DNA from: Flavobacteriales bacterium
GTDB lineage: Bacteria; Bacteroidota; Bacteroidia; NS11-12g; UBA955
NCBI GenBank assembly: GCA_002737625.1
Contig: NSIB01000009.1
Coordinates: 1-38,746 of the forward strand
Reading direction: 5' to 3'
Length of the DNA stretch: 38,746 bases
The stretch's first letter is position 1; each line of letters opens with the position of its first letter. Below the pieces are notes generated by a model, which was given only the letters and a program-made list of their open reading frames with translations, was not told where the DNA came from and made no database searches. The translations under genes were made by a program, and so were the position numbers. Positions 24,249 to 31,990 of this stretch are shown here, piece by piece.

Positions 24249-25438
24249 CGTTTTCTGCGTTTAATTTCCGACTCTATCAATGCCAACTCTCTTCCCATCT
24301 GTCCGGCCATACCACTATTCTCTTGAGCACGACGGGTTAAATATGGAATTACAGCAAGCACCGGCCCATAAGGCACGTATTTACTCACTCTATAGCCACT
24401 ATTCGATAAATTAAAACTAATGTGATCGCTCATCCCCAGCAATTGAGAAAATGAAACCTTCATATCCCCATTCGCTAAACCCTGCTTTGATAATAAATTG
24501 GCACCCAACATGGAAGAGTTTTCATTGTGCGTAGCGATGCAAACGGAAACCGAACTATGATTCTCAAAACACAACTGTACTGCCAAATCATAATCTCTAT
24601 CCGTGGCTTCTTTTGTTGGTTGAATTGGATCTTGATAACCCAATTTCACTGCACGAGCTCTCTCCTTTTCCATGTAGGCACCTCTCACCAACTTATATCC
24701 ATATTTGCACTTATTCTCAGCAACTTGATTCTGAAGATAGACCAATCGATCATAACGATACATTTGCAAGGTATTAAAAATCCATGCCTTAGCCGTATTC
24801 AGTTGCTCCATGGCATGGGTTGCCATCAAATCAATAGCGGGTTGAAGCCAAGTCTCTTCCGCATCAACAAATATATGAACTTCGCACTCAGCAGCCGAAT
24901 TACACAATGTCATAAAACGATAAAACCCCTTCTGCCAATCTGATTTTGAATTGGCAGTTAAATAATTTTCTACCACTGATATATCTTTAATTTCGTTACG
25001 CTCAATTGCTAAGGAAGCCGCTTCTAAAGCCTCTGAAGACATGATCCCCGTGGTTTTAAAAACCGAAAATGGTATATCTTTATTCCCTTTTGCCCGAACA
25101 ATTGTCTTGAGGATTTCAGCAGATGTCATTTCAAATGTGGATTCACTCTCCTCACCCTCAACCGAATAATCCAATATGGTACCAATTCCACTTTTTGATA
25201 ATGATTGAATGGTACGGTCGCATTCATATATGCTCTCACCCCCACAAAACTGGTCAAAAATGGTCCTTTTTATGGTAAACTTCAATCCCAAACCCACTGC
25301 CACTTTTGCCATCGCGGGTCCGTACGCTAACAATGCCGGATAATTGAATGATTTAAATAACATCCTTGCCTTAAACAATTCCGCATCGCTTTTGTGAGCA
25401 AATGCTACCGACGTATTTTGAAATGAAAGTTCAGTCAT
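24245..25438 (-). CDS. Proline dehydrogenase (monofunctional)
   Basis: FAD-dependent oxidation of proline to pyrroline-5-carboxylate, delivering electrons to the membrane quinone pool. The 397-residue protein has the ProDH barrel: KLVRGAYMEKERARA (249-263), CIATHNENS (300-308), and YLTRRAQENSGM (366-377) with the paired Arg369-Arg370 that bind the substrate carboxylate in PutA-type enzymes. There is no C-terminal P5C dehydrogenase domain, so it is the monofunctional form. I start it at the ATG at 25436-25438; an in-frame ATG eight codons earlier adds a non-conserved tail. Its stop overlaps the ccmC start by four bases. An unusual partner for cytochrome c maturation genes, though both feed respiration. 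Confidence 0.92.
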   Translation of the reverse strand: MTELSFQNTSVAFAHKSDAELFKARMLFKSFNYPALLAYGPAMAKVAVGLGLKFTIKRTIFDQFCGGESIYECDRTIQSLSKSGIGTILDYSVEGEESESTFEMTSAEILKTIVRAKGNKDIPFSVFKTTGIMSSEALEAASLAIERNEIKDISVVENYLTANSKSDWQKGFYRFMTLCNSAAECEVHIFVDAEETWLQPAIDLMATHAMEQLNTAKAWIFNTLQMYRYDRLVYLQNQVAENKCKYGYKLVRGAYMEKERARAVKLGYQDPIQPTKEATDRDYDLAVQLCFENHSSVSVCIATHNENSSMLGANLLSKQGLANGDMKVSFSQLLGMSDHISFNLSNSGYRVSKYVPYGPVLAVIPYLTRRAQENSGMAGQMGRELALIESEIKRRKR

Positions 25439-25450
25439 GAATGTTGTTTG

Positions 25451-25458
25451 CAAAAATA
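25451..25458 (-). promoter_or_regulatory. Candidate Bacteroidota -7 box (TATTTTTG) before the proline dehydrogenase-ccm unit
   Basis: Read on the minus strand these bases are TATTTTTG, matching TAnnTTTG, and lie 12 bases before the proline dehydrogenase ATG. They fall in the 59-base gap after dnaX, the only gap of that size before the six-gene unit. No well-spaced -33 element is evident. Confidence 0.35.
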
Positions 25459-25497
25459 ACAAAGAAATCTGGGTGTTTGGCGGGAAAATGGAATTAA

Positions 25498-27357
25498 TTA
25501 TGGCAATCTTAAATGCAGTAATTCTAACACTTCACCCAATGTAGGATGCTTTTTTACCAAATAATCTAACTTTTCTTTATCGGTATATGGGCGCCTTTTA
25601 ACCACCTGAATTTCTCCCATTTCCCATCCAATATTTTCAACTGGGTTTGAGATCAAACGGGCTTTTAAAAACTGCATAAATTGGGGCTTTATTTCCTCCA
25701 TGATAGACTCTTGGACTGATGTAGACAATTCAATAACCAATTGACCCTCATTCATTCTATAATTTAACGACTTCATACAAGTTGAAATACGTGGACTTTG
25801 TGTTTGATAAAATCCGATATAAGCCTCATCTAATGTCTGGTAAACCGACTTTTTTGATATTCCTACATCGGTTAAATTATTGGTCAAACCACTTTCCGGA
25901 TTTACAGATTGTCCAATCAAAACGGGAGTGTGAGTAACCGCGATTCCAATGACCGACTCAATTACATCTGATTGACCTTGATTGATGTTATTTTTTGCCT
26001 TCAGTTCCTTTTGACGTTTAAAGGCTTGGAACCCAGACAATTCAACATTCTCCATCTTTGTTTGAATGGGCGTCTTAACAGGTTTTAAAATTGGCTTGCT
26101 TTGTATGGATTCAATTTCTTGATTCTTTGTTGCAACTGCTGTTTTCGTTACTTCAATAACCTCATTTCCAACAACCGTAGAAACGACCTGCTTAATTTTC
26201 TCTTCAATAATACTGGGTGCGTTTTTGAATGAAGCGGATTTAAGTGGCTCCGAATTACTCAGTTTTTTTTTTACTTCCTCAAGGGAAGGAATATTCTGAA
26301 TGAAGGACTGTAAATGTCCGAGTTTCATCAACAGCAATTCCACTAGCAACCTTGGATTGCGGGATGATTTATACTTCTCCTCTGCCTCCGAAACCAAACT
26401 CAATCCGTTTAAAACAAAAGCGAAGCTAAATTGCTGCGATTGTTCAATATACTTTGCCCTAAATGAATCGGATACATCTAACAAAGAGTGCGTTTTTGTC
26501 TCTTTGCTCACCGCCAAATTTCTAAAGTGCGATGCCAAACCTCCCAAAAAAGTAGATCCGTCAAAACCTTTTTTCACAATGGCATCGTACGCCAATAAAG
26601 CATCGGATATATGCGATTGAAATAACATTGAAGACACATTGAAGAATGTATCCAAATCCAACACACTGAGGATATCAACCGCTGAATCGTAAGTAATCTG
26701 ACCACCACCAAAACTCACCATTTGATCAAACATGGAAAGCGCATCCCTAAGTCCACCATCGGCCTTGCGGGCAATCAAATGCAAAGCATCCAATTCCGCA
26801 TTGATATTTTCCTTTTTAGCGATGCCCTCCAAATGTGAAACCATGTCCTTTGTTTCGATACGATTGAAGTTGAAAATCTGGCATCGACTTAAAATAGTAG
26901 GTAATATTTTGTACTTTTCGGTAGTAGCTAATATGAAGATGGCATAAGCCGGGGGTTCTTCCAATGTCTTTAGGAAAGCGTTGAAAGCCTGGGGTGACAG
27001 CATGTGTACCTCATCAATGATATACACTTTGTATTTACCCACCTGGGGCGGGATTCGCACTTGGTCAATCAAATGACGGATATCCTCAACCGAATTATTA
27101 CTCGCCGCATCCAATTCGAAAATATTGAACGCGTAATCTTGATTTGGATCGCCCCCATCTTGTGTATTAATCACTTTGGCCAAAATCCGAGCACACGTTG
27201 TTTTTCCAACACCTCTTGGACCAGTAAATAAAAATGCCTGAGCCAATTTATTATTGTTTATTTCATGCGTCAATGTCTCAACTACCTGGTGCTGACCTAC
27301 CACATCCTCAAACGTGGTTGGACGATACTTTCTAGCCGAAACAACAAATTGATCCAT
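25498..27357 (-). CDS. dnaX: DNA polymerase III subunit tau (and probably gamma), clamp loader ATPase
   Basis: DnaX is the motor of the sliding-clamp loader. The 619-residue product (ATG at 27355-27357) has the AAA+ core: Walker A GPRGVGKTT (46-54), ELDAASNNSVEDIR sensor region, DEVHMLS (115-121) and the arginine-finger LSRCQIF. Clamp-loader domain III runs to about residue 350, followed by a low-conservation linker and a tau-type C-terminal domain (about 500-619). The Cys-rich zinc module usual between Walker A and the ELDAAS motif is absent (INTQDGGDPNQDYAFN stands there). A ten-A run at codons 362-365 could yield a 365-367-residue short form; see the separate entry. An in-frame extension upstream to 27453 is not conserved. 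Confidence 0.96.
   Translation of the reverse strand: MDQFVVSARKYRPTTFEDVVGQHQVVETLTHEINNNKLAQAFLFTGPRGVGKTTCARILAKVINTQDGGDPNQDYAFNIFELDAASNNSVEDIRHLIDQVRIPPQVGKYKVYIIDEVHMLSPQAFNAFLKTLEEPPAYAIFILATTEKYKILPTILSRCQIFNFNRIETKDMVSHLEGIAKKENINAELDALHLIARKADGGLRDALSMFDQMVSFGGGQITYDSAVDILSVLDLDTFFNVSSMLFQSHISDALLAYDAIVKKGFDGSTFLGGLASHFRNLAVSKETKTHSLLDVSDSFRAKYIEQSQQFSFAFVLNGLSLVSEAEEKYKSSRNPRLLVELLLMKLGHLQSFIQNIPSLEEVKKKLSNSEPLKSASFKNAPSIIEEKIKQVVSTVVGNEVIEVTKTAVATKNQEIESIQSKPILKPVKTPIQTKMENVELSGFQAFKRQKELKAKNNINQGQSDVIESVIGIAVTHTPVLIGQSVNPESGLTNNLTDVGISKKSVYQTLDEAYIGFYQTQSPRISTCMKSLNYRMNEGQLVIELSTSVQESIMEEIKPQFMQFLKARLISNPVENIGWEMGEIQVVKRRPYTDKEKLDYLVKKHPTLGEVLELLHLRLP
26255..26280 (-). promoter_or_regulatory. 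Candidate programmed slippage site in dnaX (A10 run)
   Basis: On the minus strand the dnaX mRNA reads GAG GAA GTA followed by AAA AAA AAA CTG AGT; with the A of GTA this is ten consecutive A (26263-26272). Slippage by one base in the -1 sense (or an extra A in the transcript) gives ACT GAG TAA, a stop two codons later at 26255-26257. Slippage the other way gives AAC TGA, a stop at 26259-26261. Either event yields a protein of 365-367 residues made of clamp-loader domains I-III only. A purine-rich GAGGAAG stands immediately upstream. It is the longest homopolymer I noticed in the window. Confidence 0.6.
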
Positions 27358-27462
27358 TCTTTGCAAAGTAACCTCAATCAGGGCATGATGCCAAACTTGT
27401 TGACCCACAAAAAACCCACAAATTCGCCAAGGATTGTGTAAATTGCAATTCAATTACAGATT

Positions 27463-27990
27463 ATGGACATTGGAGACAATTTAAAGCATTTCGAACTAAA
27501 AAGCACAACTGGACAAACCGTTAGCACATACCATTTGTCGGACAAAAGTGCATTGCTTATTGTTGTTACATGCAATCACTGCCCTACAGCACAAGCCTAT
27601 TGGCCGAGAATTGTATCATTGGCGAAACAATACGAAGAAGATAATCTTGGCGTATTGGCAATCAACGGAAATGATGCAAGTCAAAAACCCATGGATAGTT
27701 TTCCAGAAATGCAGCGACTGGTTTCACAATACCATGTCCCTTTTCCTTATCTACACGATGAATCCCAAAAAATTATAAAACAATTGGGTGCAGAAAGAAC
27801 GCCTGAGGTTTTTTTATTCAATGCTCGAAGAGAGTTGGTTTATCAAGGCGCTATCGACGATGCATGGGAAAACGAAGCCACTGTAATGCAAGTTTATTTG
27901 GAGGATGCAATTGAGTTTGCATTGGATGGATTGGAAATTGACTACCCCGAGATTCCTTCGGTAGGATGTTCCATCAAATGGAAATCTTAA
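27463..27990 (+). CDS. Thioredoxin-fold (AhpC/TSA-like) redox protein
   Basis: A 175-residue cytosolic-looking protein with the thioredoxin/peroxiredoxin fold. The redox motif is TCNHCP with Cys37 and Cys40, the cis-Pro region is AERTPEVFLF, and a third Cys lies near the C terminus in SVGCSIKWK. No signal peptide or membrane anchor. This pattern is typical of a Bacteroidota thioredoxin-family protein whose partner is unknown. It is divergent from dnaX across 105 bases and is followed one base later by the short-chain dehydrogenase gene. Confidence 0.85.
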   Translation: MDIGDNLKHFELKSTTGQTVSTYHLSDKSALLIVVTCNHCPTAQAYWPRIVSLAKQYEEDNLGVLAINGNDASQKPMDSFPEMQRLVSQYHVPFPYLHDESQKIIKQLGAERTPEVFLFNARRELVYQGAIDDAWENEATVMQVYLEDAIEFALDGLEIDYPEIPSVGCSIKWKS

Positions 27991-27991
27991 T

Positions 27992-28822
27992 ATGAGTCCG
28001 CGAATTGCATTAATCACTGGCGCTTCTTCTGGCATTGGAAGGGCTTTGGCTGTTGAAGCGGTAAAACGTGGTTATTCTGTTGGATTGATGGCGAGGTCCG
28101 CAGAATCGCTGGCTGAAACGGCGTCACTATGTTCCAAACTTATTAAACCCAAAGATTTTACAGAGCCTCAACAGGTTTTCACATTTGTTGGCGATGTTTC
28201 TGTAGAGGATGATTGTAAGAGTTTTATTTACGACAGTGTGATACAATTTGATCGAATTGATGTCCTGATTAACAATGCTGGGATTTCGATGCGCGGCATT
28301 TTTGTCGACACTGAATTATCTGTTTTGAAACGACTGATGGACACCAATTTTTGGGGCACTGTTTATTGTACCAAGTACGCCCTACCCCAATTATTAAAAT
28401 ACAGGGGTTCTGTGGTTGGAATTTCATCCATTGCAGGTTTTAAAGGATTGCCGGCGCGAACAGGATACAGTGCCAGCAAATTTGCAATGCAAGGTTTTTT
28501 GGAAAGTTTAAGATGCGAAAATTTAGAAACCGGGTTACACGTTCTGATTGCTTGTCCTGGCTACACTGAGAGCAACATTAGAAAGTCGGCGCTGGATCAG
28601 AATGGCTCTCAACAAAATGACTCTCCCTTGAATGAAGACAAATTAATGTCGGCCGAGGCGGTAGCCGAGGCCATTTGGAATGCCATTGCAAAAAAACGCA
28701 GTTACCTTATTCTTACACTACAAGGCAAAATGGCTGTTCTGATCAACAAATGGTTTCCCATGTGGGCAGATAGTCTCACCTATAACGTGATTAAAAAAGA
28801 GCCCAATTCCCCGTTCAAATAA
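27992..28822 (+). CDS. Short-chain dehydrogenase/reductase
   Basis: A 276-residue classical SDR. The NAD(P)-binding motif TGASSGIG is at 9-16, NNAGISMRG in the middle, and the catalytic Ser (ISSIAG), Tyr and Lys (GYSASKFAMQGF) are all present. The ACPGYTESNI-like segment after the catalytic residues and the basic C-terminal stretch with AVLINKWFPMWADSL resemble SDRs acting on hydrophobic substrates such as DHRS7-type enzymes. The substrate is unknown. It begins one base after the thioredoxin-like gene and ends six bases before the porin gene. Confidence 0.9.
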   Translation: MSPRIALITGASSGIGRALAVEAVKRGYSVGLMARSAESLAETASLCSKLIKPKDFTEPQQVFTFVGDVSVEDDCKSFIYDSVIQFDRIDVLINNAGISMRGIFVDTELSVLKRLMDTNFWGTVYCTKYALPQLLKYRGSVVGISSIAGFKGLPARTGYSASKFAMQGFLESLRCENLETGLHVLIACPGYTESNIRKSALDQNGSQQNDSPLNEDKLMSAEAVAEAIWNAIAKKRSYLILTLQGKMAVLINKWFPMWADSLTYNVIKKEPNSPFK

Positions 28823-28828
28823 TTCAAT

Positions 28829-29932
28829 ATGATTTTACAAAAAATTGTACATCAAACAATAAAATTCGAATACAGACATTTTTTTGTCGCTTCATTTACA
28901 TTTGTTATTACCAGTATCAGTCATTCCCAAATCACCAACACTGCCTTTATCGATTCTATCGGCGGTGAAAAAGTGGGAAAATTGACGATTTCTGGTTGGC
29001 TCGATGCCTATTACGGAAAGATGTCTCCCAATGTCGATAAGGTACCGCATTTGGTTTCTTCGGCTAGTTTAAATCAAGTGGACATTAACCTCACCTACCT
29101 AGATTTTCGATATGCGAACAAGGGTGTAAAAGCCAGGATAGTTCCAGCTTATGGAAGTTACATGGATGCCAATTACGCATCGGAAAAGAGCGGATTAAAA
29201 AATTTAATGGAGGCCAGTGTGGGTGTTAGATTGAATACAAAAAAAGACATTTGGCTTGAAGCAGGATTGATTGGATCGCCTTTTACCAATGAAAACCCCG
29301 TAAGCAGAGACCACTTGGTTTATACCCGCTCCATGGCCGCAGAACTCTGTCCCTATTATTTGATGGGTGCCAAAGTTGTCGCACCGTTATCTTCAAAAAT
29401 AAAATCATCGTTCTACTTCCTAAACGGTTGGCAAACGCTTGGATCTCAATACAAAACGCCCGCATTTGCAACACAATTGGAATACAGCGTAAATAATAAC
29501 AATTTAATAAATTGGAACACTTTCGTTCAAACGGGTCAGCACCATCGTTATTTCTCTGATATATATTGGATTGCGAAACGAAATCGTTGGCAATGGACAT
29601 CTTGCTTTTATGTTGGCGACGATCCATGGAAGGACACCAGCTTTGGCAAGTCACCCTTCCATGAGCAAAATGGCTTCTGGGTTAATTTGAATGCCGTTGG
29701 AAGTTACCAACTCAATGAAACCTCAAGTATCAGCGCTCGAGGCGAGTTTTTTAGAGACAAATTCTCAAGGATAGAAGGATCATATTTGGGTGGCAGTTTG
29801 TGTTTCAACAGGAAAATTGCCGATATGATTTATTGGAGAACCGAAGTCCGCTATTGGTACAAAAATGATCAGAATTCGGAGAATATTCCTCACCTATTAT
29901 GGGGCGTAATGAGTTTAGGCCTAGGATTTTAA
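28829..29932 (+). CDS. Outer-membrane beta-barrel porin (OmpL-like, bbp2 type)
   Basis: A 367-residue exported barrel protein. The N terminus has a long positively charged region and a hydrophobic stretch (about 18-32, HFFVASFTFVITSIS), with cleavage likely after HSQ. The mature part opens with KLTISGWLDAYYG and alternates short polar turns with aromatic amphipathic strands, finishing in GLGF with a terminal Phe. Features such as ASVGVRL, EAGLIGSPFTNEN and the WTSCFYVGDDPW strand match the OmpL-like putative porin family in Bacteroidota. Substrate specificity is unknown. Its stop shares a TTAA with the stop of the convergent glycosyltransferase gene. Confidence 0.82.
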   Translation: MILQKIVHQTIKFEYRHFFVASFTFVITSISHSQITNTAFIDSIGGEKVGKLTISGWLDAYYGKMSPNVDKVPHLVSSASLNQVDINLTYLDFRYANKGVKARIVPAYGSYMDANYASEKSGLKNLMEASVGVRLNTKKDIWLEAGLIGSPFTNENPVSRDHLVYTRSMAAELCPYYLMGAKVVAPLSSKIKSSFYFLNGWQTLGSQYKTPAFATQLEYSVNNNNLINWNTFVQTGQHHRYFSDIYWIAKRNRWQWTSCFYVGDDPWKDTSFGKSPFHEQNGFWVNLNAVGSYQLNETSSISARGEFFRDKFSRIEGSYLGGSLCFNRKIADMIYWRTEVRYWYKNDQNSENIPHLLWGVMSLGLGF

Positions 29933-31113
29933 GCTTTTTTCAAATCTGAATACACTTGTAGTAATTGTTCCGCAATTGTCTTTGGATCAATTTTTCTTTG
30001 CAAAGAAGCACGCTTTAATCGCTGCCTTGTCTGCTCTTCCAACGTTGTAATAGAAATCATGGCCGCGGCCATTTCGTCGGCCTTATTGGGATGAAAATAC
30101 ACCGGTAAATCTTCAGTCAATTCACGGAATACTGAAATATCAGAAACCGCCATAGGTAATTCTGCCGCCAAAGATTCAGCCAAAGGGATTCCAAAACCCT
30201 CATTTAAACTAGGATACACAAACCCCGATGCAGATTTAACACAGTCAATCATCGCTTCTCGCTTTTGATCTACCAAACATTCTATCCTATTTGCCAGCCC
30301 CAACTTCTGAATTTGTACTTTCAAAGCCTCCAACGTGGGACCATTTAAACCAATCAATGTTAAATTCCAGTCGGTTTGATGCTGAATCATCGCGTAAGCC
30401 TCTAGCAAAACGGAATGATTTTTACGTTGCGTAAAACTGCTTTGGTAAACAAAATACAATGCCTTTATTTCTTGAGATCCATGAACATTTGCCGTTGGGT
30501 AGAACGCCGGATCCACTGCTTGATAAATCACATCGGAACGACCTTTTGCTTTCGGGTAATAGGTCTCCACCTGAGATTGGGTGGCTTGGCTGGTCATGAT
30601 GATTCGGGAAGCTTTTTGAATGGCCTTTCGCGTTTTGAAATCATAGATTAAACGGTCTAACCACGGATAATAAGAAGGGAATTCTTTAAAAATTACATCG
30701 TGGATTGTACAGGCAGAAGCGACAGAAGCCGGCAAATCCCATGGAATTTCATTGGACAATCCATGAAACACCTCCACGCCATCCAATGCGGCTCTTTTGC
30801 CCATTCCCCACGTGCGCCACCATTTGTTGGCATCAACCAACACCAAAGTGTATGATGCTCGATGCCCTGAATCATTCGCAACAGATTGATTTGCTAATTT
30901 TTCTCCGGATTTATCAAACTCTTTTTCACCATATTGCCTTAGGATGCGAAGCGCCTCCGGATGTGCACAATCTAACGCATCCAATCGATCTGCATAAAGA
31001 ACGTATTCGTTCTCAGGAAAATATTTAAATAGAGATTCGATAAGTATGCGCGAGTAGTTCCCCAAACCAGAATGGTTGAAGAAAAATCGCTTGGCATCAA
31101 ATCCTATTTTCAT
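29929..31113 (-). CDS. Glycosyltransferase, GT4-like family
   Basis: A 394-residue GT-B-fold enzyme. The N-terminal Gly-rich acceptor side begins GFDAKRFFFNHSGLGNYSRIL, and the C-terminal nucleotide-sugar domain starts near ALYFVYQSSFTQRKNHSVLLEAY. The donor-site signature is SLNEGFGIPLAESLAAELPMAVSD, containing the conserved Glu-x7-Glu pair. It should transfer a sugar from a nucleotide donor in envelope glycan synthesis, but the sugar and acceptor cannot be assigned. It follows dapD by 12 bases on the same strand and is likely co-transcribed. Confidence 0.88.
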   Translation of the reverse strand: MKIGFDAKRFFFNHSGLGNYSRILIESLFKYFPENEYVLYADRLDALDCAHPEALRILRQYGEKEFDKSGEKLANQSVANDSGHRASYTLVLVDANKWWRTWGMGKRAALDGVEVFHGLSNEIPWDLPASVASACTIHDVIFKEFPSYYPWLDRLIYDFKTRKAIQKASRIIMTSQATQSQVETYYPKAKGRSDVIYQAVDPAFYPTANVHGSQEIKALYFVYQSSFTQRKNHSVLLEAYAMIQHQTDWNLTLIGLNGPTLEALKVQIQKLGLANRIECLVDQKREAMIDCVKSASGFVYPSLNEGFGIPLAESLAAELPMAVSDISVFRELTEDLPVYFHPNKADEMAAAMISITTLEEQTRQRLKRASLQRKIDPKTIAEQLLQVYSDLKKA

Positions 31114-31125
31114 TAACTGATAACT

Positions 31126-31941
31126 TTATACAGCTACACTGTGCTCACGCAGTGCATCGTTCAATGATGTTTTTAAATCGGTACTGGCTTTACGCTTTCC
31201 GATAATCAGCGCCGCCGGAACATAAAACTCTCCGCCAGCAAAGACCTTCTTGATATTTCCAGGAATCACGACACTCCTTTCAGGTATATAACCTTTGGGC
31301 AACTCCTCTCCCGTTTGAACATCGATTACTTTGGTGCTCATTGTTAATGTGAGTCCCGCCCCAAGTACAGCTTGCTTGCCCACATGAAACCCCTCAACTA
31401 CGATACATCGGCTTCCCACAAAACAATCGTCTTCAATAATTACCGGTGCGGCTTGAATTGGCTCAAGTACACCACCAATGCCTACTCCACCACTCAAATG
31501 GACATTTTTTCCGATTTGGGCACATGAACCCACCGTGGCCCAAGTATCAACCATCGTACCCGCATCAACGTAAGCACCAATATTTACATAGGATGGCATC
31601 ATAATTACCCCAGGGGCAATAAATGCTCCGTGCCTAGCCACGCCATGCGGTACAATACGTATACCCAATTCTGCATAGTTCTTTTTTAAAGGCATTTTAT
31701 CGTGAAACTCCATCGGACCGGCATGAAATGTTTCCATTTTACGGGTTGGAAAATATAAAATTACCGCTTTTTTGATCCAATCGTTCACCTTCCAACTACC
31801 ATCCGCCAATGGCTCCGCAACGCGCATTCTACCTTTATCCAATTCTTCAATTACAAATTCAATGGTTTCAACGATTTTGGCTTCGCTTAATAGGGCACGA
31901 TTCTCCCAAGCAGATTCAATGATGGATTGTATGGTAGTCAT
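31126..31941 (-). CDS. dapD: Tetrahydrodipicolinate N-succinyltransferase
   Basis: DapD transfers succinyl from succinyl-CoA to tetrahydrodipicolinate in the succinylase branch of diaminopimelate/lysine synthesis. The 271-residue product has the N-terminal helical domain and then a left-handed beta-helix of hexapeptide repeats (from about 105). GAYVDAGTMVDTWATVG, VHLSGGVGIGGVLEP and DDCFVGSRCIVVEG are nearly identical to the family signature. I start it at the ATG at 31939-31941; an upstream in-frame extension of 60 residues would read into the divergent peptidase gene and is not conserved. Its presence with dapB implies the succinylase route in this organism. Confidence 0.96.
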   Translation of the reverse strand: MTTIQSIIESAWENRALLSEAKIVETIEFVIEELDKGRMRVAEPLADGSWKVNDWIKKAVILYFPTRKMETFHAGPMEFHDKMPLKKNYAELGIRIVPHGVARHGAFIAPGVIMMPSYVNIGAYVDAGTMVDTWATVGSCAQIGKNVHLSGGVGIGGVLEPIQAAPVIIEDDCFVGSRCIVVEGFHVGKQAVLGAGLTLTMSTKVIDVQTGEELPKGYIPERSVVIPGNIKKVFAGGEFYVPAALIIGKRKASTDLKTSLNDALREHSVAV

Positions 31942-31990
31942 CTGATAAATTTTCAGCAAATTTGCATTAGAAACTTCTGAAACCCTATTT

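Noticed and set aside
27358-27453. 32-residue N-terminal extension of DnaX
   Set aside because: DnaX proteins begin just before the SARKYRPTTFEDVVGQ motif, which fits the ATG at 27357; the extension is Cys/His/Trp-rich and looks untranslated.
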